Shown: positions 33,570 through 41,644 of the stretch, in pieces
Layout of the letters: each line of letters opens with the position of its first letter
Numbering within the stretch: the first letter of the stretch is position 1
NCBI GenBank assembly: GCA_016210175.1
Contig: JACQUQ010000203.1
Coordinates: forward strand, 1-47,402
Direction of reading: 5' to 3'
DNA from: Chloroflexota bacterium
GTDB taxonomy: Bacteria; Chloroflexota; Dehalococcoidia; SHYD01; JACQUQ01
DNA: 47,402 bases
Position numbers and translations under genes: made by a program
Notes under the pieces: generated by a model
Database searches by the model: none
What the model was told of the DNA's origin: nothing
Seen by the model: the letters and a program-made list of their open reading frames with translations, nothing else

Positions 33570-35540
33570 CTACGGCTCTGCGGTGAACACGTCCCACCGC
33601 AGGGCGGCCCGCTCCACGATAGGCTCTACGTCCTCCTCCAACAGGTAGCGCTGTGCCACCAACTCCAGGGCGGCCTGGCGCACGCGCTCCAGGTACGCTT
33701 CCTTGGAGGCATACCGCTCCGCAATGGCGCGACGCGGGTCGCCGGTCGCCTGGCGCTCCGCTGCCGTCCGGGGGAAGGGGAGCGTCGCGCCTGCCATCGG
33801 GACCCATTCACCGGGTGCGCCGACCTCAGGATGGCGCACGTTCCATCCAGTGTAGGTCGCCAACGGCACACTGAGGTCGGGCAGACGGGTGCCCGCCACC
33901 TCGTTGCCGTCCGGGTCCACCGCCGGCACGAACCCGGGATAGCGTGGACCCGCTGCGGGAGGTAACTGGTGCAGCACACCCTGGGCGGTCTCCGGTCCGA
34001 AGTCCAAGCGCCGGTTCTGCGGCAGATGGGCCGGGACCTGGACCCCCGGCAGCGTCTGGAAGAGAGCGAGGACCCCCTCAGGCGGAACGGCAGTCCCATT
34101 ATCCAGGCGGGGGTGCTGGCTGGGCGGCGGCTCCTGGCCGGTACGCACCCAGCGGTCCAGGTTGACGAGCGCCGCCCGCAGGAGGGGGCCGTAATCGACG
34201 CTATTGGCAGCATGGTAGAGCCGGACCCCGGACGGGTTGGTAGCCTCGGGCGGCAGCGTGCCGGCCACATGCTGGGTGCCTGCCAGCAGGTAGATGCGGG
34301 CCATCTCCATAGGCTCCAGGTCGCGGGTCCCCTCGATATCCGTGTGGAGGAGCGAGGCCTGGCCGCTGCCCCAGTACTCCGCCGCAGTGTTTACGGTGAA
34401 GATCCTGGGCAGCTTGCCGCGGGCAGCGAGCCGGGCCAGCAGCCCATCGGTCTGGCCGGTGACCGGGTCTGTCTGCACGGCATCACTGAAGGGGAACAGG
34501 GCGCCCACGGTCTGCCCATGGGCCTTCGAGGGCTGGCCGAAGCGCAGGTTGAACTCGCCCCGCCGCGCCCCGGCGATGTGGGGGATGAGGCCATCGAAGA
34601 CCATGCGCCCCTGCTCGTCTTCATTCAGGCCCAGGTAGAGGAACTGGCGCAGAAAGCGCCCACTTTGCGAGGCGCCGAAGCCGTAGGCGTAGCGGACGGT
34701 CCCTGCGCACGGATTGCCCGCCGTCGCGTCCCCATACTTGAGCCAGGCCACCACGTCCCGCACGGCTAGGAGCCCGGCGCCCACCACCGGGGCGCCCTGG
34801 GCCGTATAGACCAGCTCATAGAGCTTGCCCGGCTCGAAGCCGGTGGCAAGGGAGATGTGCGCAGGGTCAGGGACAGGCCGGCCGTCCTCAAACCGGGCGA
34901 ACTGCCACTGGTTGCGGGCGATCACCTGCCGCGGGGCGTCCAGGTGCTCCCGGACGGTGAGGACGGCGGTCGGCTCATTGAGGTCCTGGGCAGGGTAGGG
35001 GCGATGGTCCCGGTCGGAGAGCAGTAGCACCCGCACCGGCCGGTCGGGTTGGAACTCGCAGAGGATGGGACCGGTGACCGGCACGCCGTCCCGGAGCGCT
35101 TCCGGTGCCTGGAAGGCCATCAGCCCCGGTTGGGACGGCACGTCGTGCTGCCAGCCACACCAGGCGACGGTGTAGCCCTGGCGCAGGAGGAAGCCGTTGC
35201 CCAGGTCAGGGTCCATTGCTGTGGCGGAACTGGCCGCGGCCGCATTGAACTGGCGCAGCGCCAACTTGCGCCCCCGGTTCAGGACGTCAAAGAGCAAACG
35301 ACCGGCGCCGCGCCCAGGATCGACCGGCCGCATGAGCGCGAAGTCGGCGGTGACGTGTACCCGGCCGTCCTCCCCGCGCGGGGCAAGCTTCAGGTCGGTT
35401 ATGGCGGTGTTCGCCGGGTGGTCCGGGTCTACCGCCAGGCCGACCGTGCCCACCAGATACTCGTAGGGACCAGCGGCACCAAAGGCTTGACCGTTCGCGA
35501 GCATGGCCCGGCGGGTGACCTCCAGGTGCGTGATAGCCAT
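33570..35540 (-). CDS. Alpha/beta hydrolase-domain protein (Abhydrolase_10-like)
   Basis: A 656-residue protein of the large alpha/beta-hydrolase domain family (PF20091-like). The nucleophile elbow is YGFGASQSGRFLRQFLYLGLN, with Ser in GASQSG; GARRGEFNLRFGQPS and TNTAAEYWGSGQASLLHT-like segments are family features. The N-terminal MAITHLEVTRRAMLANGQAFGAAGPYEYL is typical, and there is no signal peptide. Substrates of the family are poorly known; esterase or lactonase action is plausible. AAAGGGGGAG lies just upstream of the start on the minus strand. It converges on selC from the other side and is not obviously linked to the CoA cluster. Confidence 0.85.
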   Translation of the reverse strand: MAITHLEVTRRAMLANGQAFGAAGPYEYLVGTVGLAVDPDHPANTAITDLKLAPRGEDGRVHVTADFALMRPVDPGRGAGRLLFDVLNRGRKLALRQFNAAAASSATAMDPDLGNGFLLRQGYTVAWCGWQHDVPSQPGLMAFQAPEALRDGVPVTGPILCEFQPDRPVRVLLLSDRDHRPYPAQDLNEPTAVLTVREHLDAPRQVIARNQWQFARFEDGRPVPDPAHISLATGFEPGKLYELVYTAQGAPVVGAGLLAVRDVVAWLKYGDATAGNPCAGTVRYAYGFGASQSGRFLRQFLYLGLNEDEQGRMVFDGLIPHIAGARRGEFNLRFGQPSKAHGQTVGALFPFSDAVQTDPVTGQTDGLLARLAARGKLPRIFTVNTAAEYWGSGQASLLHTDIEGTRDLEPMEMARIYLLAGTQHVAGTLPPEATNPSGVRLYHAANSVDYGPLLRAALVNLDRWVRTGQEPPPSQHPRLDNGTAVPPEGVLALFQTLPGVQVPAHLPQNRRLDFGPETAQGVLHQLPPAAGPRYPGFVPAVDPDGNEVAGTRLPDLSVPLATYTGWNVRHPEVGAPGEWVPMAGATLPFPRTAAERQATGDPRRAIAERYASKEAYLERVRQAALELVAQRYLLEEDVEPIVERAALRWDVFTAEP

Positions 35541-35951
35541 GGCACTCCCCCTTTCCTTCGCAGCCGGCTACCTCCACGCGTGGTAGACCTCGTGGGACGG
35601 TCTGCCGCCGTGCGGCTGGCGGCGGCGTCGCCGCACGCCTGCCGTCGGTATACCGCATCGCGGCCCGCTTGGCAAGCGCATGGCAGGCATGAACACCGGG
35701 GCCAGGCGCTGCCAGCTTCCCCTTCTCTCTCCCTTGCTTGCTCCGGTCATGCGTGCCCCACCCGAGCGTGCGCCGTGGAGCTCACCGGGGTAGCCTCGAC
35801 GCCTTCCTCGCTCTTCGTTCAGCCCCGCGGGAAGGTCGCCCTTGACACTCGCCAGGCCACCCTCTACGCTGGAAGGCATCAGCGTGCCCATGGTTATGGT
35901 CCCTCGCGGGTCCGAGAACATACCCCGGCAGTGGAGAGGAGGGTTCCCGCA
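35541..35951. other. Divergent intergenic region
   Basis: About 410 bases between two divergent genes, with a probable promoter for the plus-strand gene (35842-35870) and a small CTACC/GGTAG hairpin near 35568-35586. No coding sequence is supported. Confidence 0.5.
35842..35870 (+). promoter_or_regulatory. Putative promoter of the DUF3303-like gene
   Basis: TTGACA (35842-35847), a 17-base spacer, then TACGCT (35865-35870). The -35 is perfect, the -10 weak. Start of transcription would be near 35877. Confidence 0.5.
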
Positions 35952-36245
35952 GTGCCTCTGTATCTGGTCGAGCACAAGCATACGGCGCAGACCTGTCCGA
36001 CCAATAACCCGGAGATGGTGCGTGCCCTGGCCGGTCACGTCAACCAGGCGACCGCCGACACCTACGGGGTCAAGATTCTGGCCGACTGGGTAGACGAACC
36101 CCAGCACACCGTCATCCTGGTGCTGGAGGCGGCCAGCCCAGACAAAGCAGCCAACTTCGCCCTGCCGTTCCTCACTATCGGGTCGATCACCATTCGGGCT
36201 GGTGCGACCTGTGAGGAGACGGCGCGGGCGTGCCTGGGCGGGTAG
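35952..36245 (+). CDS. DUF3303-like small protein
   Basis: A 97-residue protein. It reads MPLYLVEHKHTAQTCPTNNPEM at the start and later VKILADWVDEPQHTVILVLEA and FLTIGSITIRAGATCEE, which resemble small ferredoxin-like-fold proteins of the DUF3303 type. It has a conserved His-Thr-Cys stretch and a second Cys near the end. GTG 35952 follows GGAGAGGAGGG (35934-35944) by 7 bases; the long open frame upstream is non-coding. The function is unknown. It is a single gene between divergent and convergent neighbours and is followed by strong inverted repeats. Confidence 0.75.
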   Translation: MPLYLVEHKHTAQTCPTNNPEMVRALAGHVNQATADTYGVKILADWVDEPQHTVILVLEAASPDKAANFALPFLTIGSITIRAGATCEETARACLGG

Positions 36246-36299
36246 TCGGTCCCTGTTGCTATCATCAGCAGCGGGCAAGGGGTTCACGGGGAAGATCAG

Positions 36300-36362
36300 C
36301 TGTCCCGCTCCCGGTGGTGAACGCTTGCCGGGAGCTTTCTGCCACCACCGGGAGCGGGACAG
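36300..36362. terminator. Perfect 20-bp inverted repeat between convergent genes
   Basis: 36300-36319 and 36343-36362 are exact reverse complements separated by 23 nt. The pair lies between the DUF3303-like gene and the convergent binding-protein gene and may act as a two-way terminator. A competing pairing exists between 36274-36287 and 36317-36329. Confidence 0.55.
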
Positions 36363-36448
36363 GGAATAACCGGACCGCGCGCCAGCGACCGCGTTGGTCA
36401 CTCAGCGCTTGGTCTAGTGTGCTGTCAGCCGTGAACTGATGGGTGAGA

Positions 36449-36488
36449 CTGCCGCAGTGAACGGCGGGCCCGCCGTTCACTGCGGCAG
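36449..36488. repeat. Perfect 40-bp palindrome
   Basis: A 20-bp arm beginning CTGCCGCAGTGAACGGCGGG is followed directly by its exact complement with no spacer. It sits about 55 bases beyond the stop of the minus-strand binding-protein gene, so it may end that transcript or, in the other direction, the DUF3303 transcript. Confidence 0.8.
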
Positions 36489-36543
36489 CGCTCCATCCAA
36501 CCAACCCTTCTGGTAGGACCACGAGCGCCGCACGTCAACGCGC

Positions 36544-38217
36544 CTATTCTTTCACCCACAGGTAATCCGCCCGCAGGCCGAACTGGTTCGAGCGCGGCGT
36601 GACGAACCCGCCCACTTTTTGGGAGACCAGCGCACGGATGGCCGGGACCCCAAGGGGGACATGCGGCGGGTCCTCTGCCACGATCTTGGCCATTTGCCGG
36701 ATGATCGCCCAACGCTTGGCGGGGTCCGGCTCGACCGTTTCCTGTTGGAAGAGCCGCTCGAACTCCGCGTTGGTCCAGTTGCCATGGTTCTTGGCGCCAC
36801 CGGGCCGGTAAAACACCTCGATGAAGTCATCGGGGTCGTCGTACAGCACCGTGCCCCCTTCGAGCCCGATATCGAAGTCACCCTTCGCCATCAGCTCAGC
36901 GCCGGTCTGCGTGCGAAAGATGTCCAGGTCGATATAGATCTTTTTCAGTTGCTCCACGAGGAGCTGTGCGTCGAGCGGGCCGTAGCCTCCGGCGGGGGTC
37001 ACGTACCTGACCTTGACCCGGGTAGTCGGTCCGTAGCCCTGCTGCTCCATCAACCGCTTGGCTTCGGCCAGGTCCTCCTCACGCACGCCGCCCTTGTACG
37101 AGCGCAGCCCCGGCCAGGTGAGATACTCCTGCTCGGTGAACAGGTTGTCCCACCGGGACCAGAAGGGTGACGGCAGCCCGCTCAGGCCGTCGTACACCAG
37201 CCGGTTGTGCAGGTCCCTATCCGCCGCGAGGTAGACCGCCCGCCGGACCTCCGGGTTGTCGAACGGGGGCCGCTTGGGGTTGAAATGAGCCGAGTAGAAG
37301 CCGGGATACCCGATTTCAATGGGCCGGACCTTGCTGCCCATGGCCTGCTCGGTTTCCTCGAACTCGCCCTTGCGAAGGCTATTGCCGCTGGTCATCCCGG
37401 TGAACTGGATCTGCTCCGTCCGGAAGGCCGCGGCAATGGCCGTAGTATCCGCGAAGACGTAGGACGTCCAGCGATCCAGGTAGGGCCGCTGCGGATAGTC
37501 CCAGTAGTTGGGATTGGGCACCACCTCAAAGGAGACCCCACGCTCCCACCGCTCCAGCTTGAAGGGTCCCACCCCGACCAACTCCTCAGGCTTCACGTCC
37601 CGGCCCTTCTCGGCCGTGTCGATGGGCTCCAGGATGCGCTTGGGTTGGATCAGCGCATAGTGGTTTGCCAGGCAGGGCAGGAAGGAGGTTTTCGGCCCCT
37701 TCAGGCGCAGCTCCACCGTGTACTGGTCCTTGAGGACCGCCTCCTGGACCGACTGGCCGACACAGGCCAACCGCGGCAGCGGCATCTTGTTGGGCCGGGT
37801 CTGCCACCGCTTGATGTTATAGACCACGTCCTCGCCGTTGAACGGAACGCCCTCGGAGTCCTTCAGCCCCTGCCGGATGAAGAAGGTGTAGGTCTTACCG
37901 TCAGGGCTGATTTCCCAGCGTTGGGCGATGTCGGGGACGATGGTTTTCCAGTCCTCCGGGCTCATGGTGATGAGTCCGCGGTGGATCTGGCCCACGTTGG
38001 AAGGGCCACCGATACTCGCCTCTGTGTGGATGTCGGCTTTGGCGGGCTCCCCGAAGGGTCCCGCCAGGACGCCCCCGCGCTTGGGCTGCGCTGCTGTCGT
38101 CTCACCACCACCGGCGGGTGGCGGCTGCGGCTCCTGCTGCGCGCAGCCCACTGCTCCGGCCAGCAGAAGGGCCAGACTCCCCAGCACGACGATGGCCGTG
38201 AATCCGGTACGCCGCAT
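36544..38217 (-). CDS. Oligopeptide-type ABC transporter substrate-binding lipoprotein (copy 3)
   Basis: A 557-residue SBP_bac_5 family lipoprotein. The signal is MRRTGFTAIVVLGSLALLLAGAVGC, with lipid-modified Cys after AVG; ATG 38217 with GGGAGG upstream fits better than the longer frame from 38322. The family signature lies in the GVGPFKLERWERGVSFEVVP region, and many blocks, such as EYLTWPGLRSYKGG and IYIDLDIFRTQTGAELMAKGDF, match the protein at 43685-45355. It is therefore a paralogue. It is the last gene of the minus-strand run, 108 bases after the enoyl-CoA hydratase gene, with no permease next to it. The ligand is unknown; family members bind peptides, nickel complexes, opines or other solutes. 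Confidence 0.92.
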   Translation of the reverse strand: MRRTGFTAIVVLGSLALLLAGAVGCAQQEPQPPPAGGGETTAAQPKRGGVLAGPFGEPAKADIHTEASIGGPSNVGQIHRGLITMSPEDWKTIVPDIAQRWEISPDGKTYTFFIRQGLKDSEGVPFNGEDVVYNIKRWQTRPNKMPLPRLACVGQSVQEAVLKDQYTVELRLKGPKTSFLPCLANHYALIQPKRILEPIDTAEKGRDVKPEELVGVGPFKLERWERGVSFEVVPNPNYWDYPQRPYLDRWTSYVFADTTAIAAAFRTEQIQFTGMTSGNSLRKGEFEETEQAMGSKVRPIEIGYPGFYSAHFNPKRPPFDNPEVRRAVYLAADRDLHNRLVYDGLSGLPSPFWSRWDNLFTEQEYLTWPGLRSYKGGVREEDLAEAKRLMEQQGYGPTTRVKVRYVTPAGGYGPLDAQLLVEQLKKIYIDLDIFRTQTGAELMAKGDFDIGLEGGTVLYDDPDDFIEVFYRPGGAKNHGNWTNAEFERLFQQETVEPDPAKRWAIIRQMAKIVAEDPPHVPLGVPAIRALVSQKVGGFVTPRSNQFGLRADYLWVKE

Positions 38218-38325
38218 GAACTCAACCTCCCTCAACAGCTTGCGGTGACACGGGGGCGCGCGGTCCCACCCACCGCCCTGCCCGCTGCGGAGCACCACAG
38301 CGGGCAGGGCTGGCACACCCACCCG

Positions 38326-39111
38326 CTACCGTCCGGTCCAGACCGGTGCCCGCTTCTCCGCAAAGGCCCGCAGCCCCTCCTTGGCATCCTCGGACTGCAT
38401 GCAGCGCGTGTTCAGTTCCGTTGCCAGCTTGATGCGCTCCTCCATCGGCAGGTCCAGCCCGCGGATGGCCGCCTCCTTGATGGTGCGCAGCGAGGTGGGC
38501 GAGTTGGTGAGGATCTTCTCCGCGGCGGCCGTGGCTGCGGCCAGCAGTTCCTCATGGGGGACCACGGCATTAGCCAGGCCCAACTCCAGACACTTCGCAG
38601 CGCTCAGAAAGTCGGCGTAGAACTCAATTTCCATGGCCTTATTGATCGGGACCAGGTGGGCCAGCAGCACCGGCCCGCTGACAGAGCCGATGCCGCGCTT
38701 GGCATGGGGCCAGCCCAGTTGGGCGCGCTCCGAGAGGATGCGAATGTCCGACGAGAGGACGATGCCCGCCCCCGCAGCCAGCGCATAGCCGTTCACCGCG
38801 GCGATGATGGGCTTGTAGGTATGGCGGATGAACTGGTACAGGTTGTCCTGGTTGGCCGCCTCGCTGCGGCCCTGGGACGCGCTGTCCCCGGAGGTCCGCT
38901 CCTCCATGCGGATCAGGTCGGCGCCGGCGCAGAACGCCCGGTCCCCGGCGCCTGTGATGATGGCGGCCCATACCTCCGGGTCCTGCCGCACGTTGGTCAG
39001 GGCCTGGACCAGCCCCGACGAAAGCTCCGGGTTGATGGCGTTCATCTTCTCCGGACGGTTCAAGGTAATGTAGGCAATCCGGTTCCGTACCTCGTACAAC
39101 ACTGCGGGCAT
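38326..39111 (-). CDS. Enoyl-CoA hydratase/isomerase family protein
   Basis: A 261-residue crotonase-fold protein. The oxyanion hole segments are FCAGADL and the NGYALAAGAGIVLSSDI block; the C-terminal part AFAEKRAPVWTGR is the usual ending. In crotonases the two catalytic Glu residues lie near GIGSVSG- and PHE-like segments; here one position reads KRGIGSVSGPVLL, without the typical Glu, so the reaction is not certain to be hydration. AAAGGAG precedes the start. It lies 12 bases downstream of the CoA-transferase gene and is probably co-transcribed with it, so its substrate is likely the CoA ester formed by that pair. Confidence 0.9.
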   Translation of the reverse strand: MPAVLYEVRNRIAYITLNRPEKMNAINPELSSGLVQALTNVRQDPEVWAAIITGAGDRAFCAGADLIRMEERTSGDSASQGRSEAANQDNLYQFIRHTYKPIIAAVNGYALAAGAGIVLSSDIRILSERAQLGWPHAKRGIGSVSGPVLLAHLVPINKAMEIEFYADFLSAAKCLELGLANAVVPHEELLAAATAAAEKILTNSPTSLRTIKEAAIRGLDLPMEERIKLATELNTRCMQSEDAKEGLRAFAEKRAPVWTGR

Positions 39112-39123
39112 GACGGGCTCCTT

Positions 39124-40401
39124 TCAGCGGCCTGCCGGACTCATCCGGTACTCCTCCACCGGGGCCAGGGGGACGTTGCCAATGATCCCCTTCTGTTCCA
39201 GCTCTTGGACCTGCTCCTCCGAGAGCTTCAGCAACTCGTGCAACACATACGTGGTATGCTGCCCGAGCAGGGGGGCAGGCAGCCGCGTGGTGTTGGGTGT
39301 CTTGGTGAGCCGCACCGGGTGGCCCTGGTAGCGGTGCGTCCCCGCTTCGGGGTGGGTCACCGTCTCAAAGTACCCCCGTGCGGCCAGGTGCGGGTCCTCC
39401 AGCAACTCCTCTGCGTTCAGCACCGCCCCCGCGGGAATGCCCGCCCCCTGGAGCAGTGCCATCGCTTCATAGTGGCTGCGCTGGCTGGTCCAGGCCTCGA
39501 TGACCTCCTGCAACTCCGCGGCGTGCCGGTGGCGTGCCAGGCTGTCGGCAAACCGGGGGGCGTCCGCCAGGTCGGGACGCTCCAGCAGGCGACAGAGGGC
39601 GCGCCACTGCTGGTCGGTGCCCACGGCCAGCGTCACCCAGGCATCCTCACCCCGGCAGCGGTAGGCGCCGTGGGGCGCCATGGCAGGGTGGCGGTTCCCC
39701 TGGGGACCCCAGATGCGCCCGTTCATGGTGTAGTCCAGGATGGCCTCGCCCAGGAAGCTGGCCACCATCTGCCGCTGGGACACGTCGATATAGACTCCCT
39801 GGCCGGTGCGCTGGCGGGAGAACAGAGCGGTCAGCACCGCCCCGGCCCCAGTGAGCGCACCCATGGGGTCCGGGTAGCCGACGCTCAGGGAAGGCGGCTC
39901 GTCCGGGTAACCGCTGATGCCGGTTAGACCCCCCAGTTCGCCCACGATATTGGCTACGGACACGTAGTCGCGCTCCGGCCCTGTCATGCCCTGGCTGGCC
40001 AGGGAGATCATGATAAGCTGAGGGTTAACCTCCCGCAGCGCCTCGTACCCCAGCCCGAAGCCGTCCATGACCCGTGCGCTGAAGTTCTCCAGCACCACGT
40101 CGCTGACTTTGACCAGGTCTTTGAAGAGGGCAGCGCCTTCGGGGGCGGTGAGGTCCAGGGTGATACCCAGCTTATTGCGGTTGCGCTCGTTGATCATGCC
40201 GGAGCGGTTCCAGGGCCGCGCCCCGGGGTCCCGGTCGGGGAACAGGCCGCGAGGCAACACCCGCAGCGGGTCCGGGCGCCGGGCAGACTCGACCTTGATG
40301 ACTTCTGCGCCCAGGTCTCCCAGGAGGCGGCCGGCGTAGGGGCCGGCCCAGAACATCCCCAGGTCCACCACGCGCACACTGGTCAGCGGTAACGCTCCCA
40401 T
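39124..40401 (-). CDS. Class III CoA-transferase (CaiB/BaiF), catalytic-type subunit
   Basis: A 425-residue family III CoA-transferase. It shows VVDLGMFWAGPYAGRLLGDLGAEVIKVE, NRNKLGITLDL and DVVLENFSARVMDGFGL, all typical. The catalytic Asp, which forms acyl-aspartyl anhydrides in formyl-CoA transferase, aligns with D178 (GYPDPMGAL). GGGAGGAG precedes the ATG. It lies next to a second family III gene, 26 bases downstream of it, in the manner of heteromeric enzymes such as benzylsuccinate CoA-transferase (BbsEF). The acyl acceptor is unknown; the transporter genes upstream suggest an imported acid. Confidence 0.93.
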   Translation of the reverse strand: MGALPLTSVRVVDLGMFWAGPYAGRLLGDLGAEVIKVESARRPDPLRVLPRGLFPDRDPGARPWNRSGMINERNRNKLGITLDLTAPEGAALFKDLVKVSDVVLENFSARVMDGFGLGYEALREVNPQLIMISLASQGMTGPERDYVSVANIVGELGGLTGISGYPDEPPSLSVGYPDPMGALTGAGAVLTALFSRQRTGQGVYIDVSQRQMVASFLGEAILDYTMNGRIWGPQGNRHPAMAPHGAYRCRGEDAWVTLAVGTDQQWRALCRLLERPDLADAPRFADSLARHRHAAELQEVIEAWTSQRSHYEAMALLQGAGIPAGAVLNAEELLEDPHLAARGYFETVTHPEAGTHRYQGHPVRLTKTPNTTRLPAPLLGQHTTYVLHELLKLSEEQVQELEQKGIIGNVPLAPVEEYRMSPAGR

Positions 40402-40427
40402 CGCACTCCTCCCTTGGCCGGGCTCTG

Positions 40428-41609
40428 CTAGATGACGTTGCTCTGGCGCAGCCGCACCAGGTCAGCCTTGCTGTACCCCAGCCGGCCGCAGTATACCTCC
40501 ACATTGTGCTGCCCCAACTGCGGGGCAGGCCCCCACACCCAGGACAGCCCGCGCATCTCGTAGGCCGCACCAGGGTAGGTCACGGGGCCGGTAGCCGGAT
40601 GGTCGATCTCGATGAAGAACCCGCGGGCCTGCAACTGCGCCGACGCCAGCAGGTCGGCGGTGGAGGTGGGATACGAGGTGGGAATGCGCACCCCCTGCGC
40701 CAGGTGGTAGACCTCTTCTTTGGTGTGTTGGCGGGTCCACACACTCACCGCCTCCACCAACTCCTGGGCGTGCTCACGCCGGTCCGAGGCTGTCCGAAAG
40801 CGAGGGTCCTGGGCCAACTCCGGCTGGCCGATAAGCTCGGTGAAGCGCGCCCACTGCTGGGGCTGCTGGTCCACAATGTGGATAGGACCGTCCTGGCAGG
40901 GGAACTCCATACCCCCGCGGCTCCGGCGCGCCACCGTCCCGGTGTATTCGTACTGGATGAGGGCCTGCCCGTGGGCCGTGGTCAGGGCTTCCTGGATGGA
41001 GACGTCCACCTGCTGGCCCTCCCCGGTGCGGGCAGCGTGGAAGACGGCCGCCATCGTGGCGTAGTAGGCGTTCAGCCCCGCCATGTACTGGGAGGGCGCC
41101 CCGCCGTACTTGAGCGGCTCCCGCTGGGGGTCACCAAAGCTGTTCATATGGCCGCTCAAGGCAAACTCGGTGATGTCCGCTGCCTGGTAGTCCCGGTAGG
41201 GACCGGTCTGGCCGAAGTTGGAGATGGACACCAGCACGATGTGGGGGTTCAGTTCGGCCAGCGCCGGGTAGTCCAGCCCCAGGCTGGGCAGCACCCGCGG
41301 CGCGAAGTTCTCCACCACCACGTCGGCCTGCCGCACCAGCTCCCGGAAGAGCGTGCGCCCGGTGGCCGTCTTGAGGTTCAGGGTGATGCCCTTCTTGCTG
41401 GTGTTGAGGTAGAGGAACAGGGCGCTCTTTTCCGGGTGGGGGACATCACCGGGAAAGGGTCCCAGCCGGCGGGCGCCGTCGCCGCCGTCGGGCCGCTCGA
41501 TCTTGATGACCTCGGCGCCGTGGCCGGCCAGCAGCTTGGTGCAAAAGGGTCCGGCAATGTAGTGGGTCAGGTCGAGCACCCTCAGCCCGCTCAGGGCGTG
41601 TTCTGCCAT
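40428..41609 (-). CDS. Class III CoA-transferase (CaiB/BaiF) lacking catalytic Asp
   Basis: A 393-residue family III CoA-transferase with LRVLDLTHYIAGPFCTKLLAG, GAEVIKIERPDGGDG, KKGITLNLKTATG and VVVENFAPRVLPSLGLDY. At the catalytic position an ungapped alignment with the neighbouring protein gives Q174 (APSQYMAGLNA) where Asp is expected. ATG 41609 is preferred: GGAGGGG lies 5 bases upstream, while the start at 41648 overlaps the permease gene but lacks a ribosome site. It is probably the non-catalytic partner of the next gene's product. It follows the DppC-like gene on the minus strand. Confidence 0.9.
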   Translation of the reverse strand: MAEHALSGLRVLDLTHYIAGPFCTKLLAGHGAEVIKIERPDGGDGARRLGPFPGDVPHPEKSALFLYLNTSKKGITLNLKTATGRTLFRELVRQADVVVENFAPRVLPSLGLDYPALAELNPHIVLVSISNFGQTGPYRDYQAADITEFALSGHMNSFGDPQREPLKYGGAPSQYMAGLNAYYATMAAVFHAARTGEGQQVDVSIQEALTTAHGQALIQYEYTGTVARRSRGGMEFPCQDGPIHIVDQQPQQWARFTELIGQPELAQDPRFRTASDRREHAQELVEAVSVWTRQHTKEEVYHLAQGVRIPTSYPTSTADLLASAQLQARGFFIEIDHPATGPVTYPGAAYEMRGLSWVWGPAPQLGQHNVEVYCGRLGYSKADLVRLRQSNVI

Positions 41610-41644
41610 GCTGTCCCCTCCGCTCGCGTCCGCAACGTCTGCAT

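Larger units (their letters stand above)
31838..33586 (+). pseudogene. Degenerate ISKra4-family transposase
   Basis: The frame starts at ATG 31838 (MEREPFGAPWERMIAEVL) and has the N-terminal FAELAAAVDERLDRVRARR and first zinc knuckle CPHCGRR. It then jumps straight to ETARRRTEEAGAA, so about 100 residues, including the second knuckle, are missing. The first catalytic Asp site reads SMAGTLVPL, where DGT is expected. The later motifs survive: AVGDGAAW, MLDFAPAAEHL and the signature YPMGSGIVESANQLVVAARLKG..YWARANVTPLLGLRSVACNDRW. The usual ending (AEHPWKR) occurs near 33140-33160, but no stop lies inside the IS and the frame runs on through selC to 33586. It is very likely non-functional; whether it could be mobilised by a relative elsewhere is unknown. 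Confidence 0.8.

Noticed and set aside
37207-39927. 906-codon plus-strand frame opposite binding-protein, crotonase and CoA-transferase genes
   Set aside because: Antisense shadow of three recognised genes.
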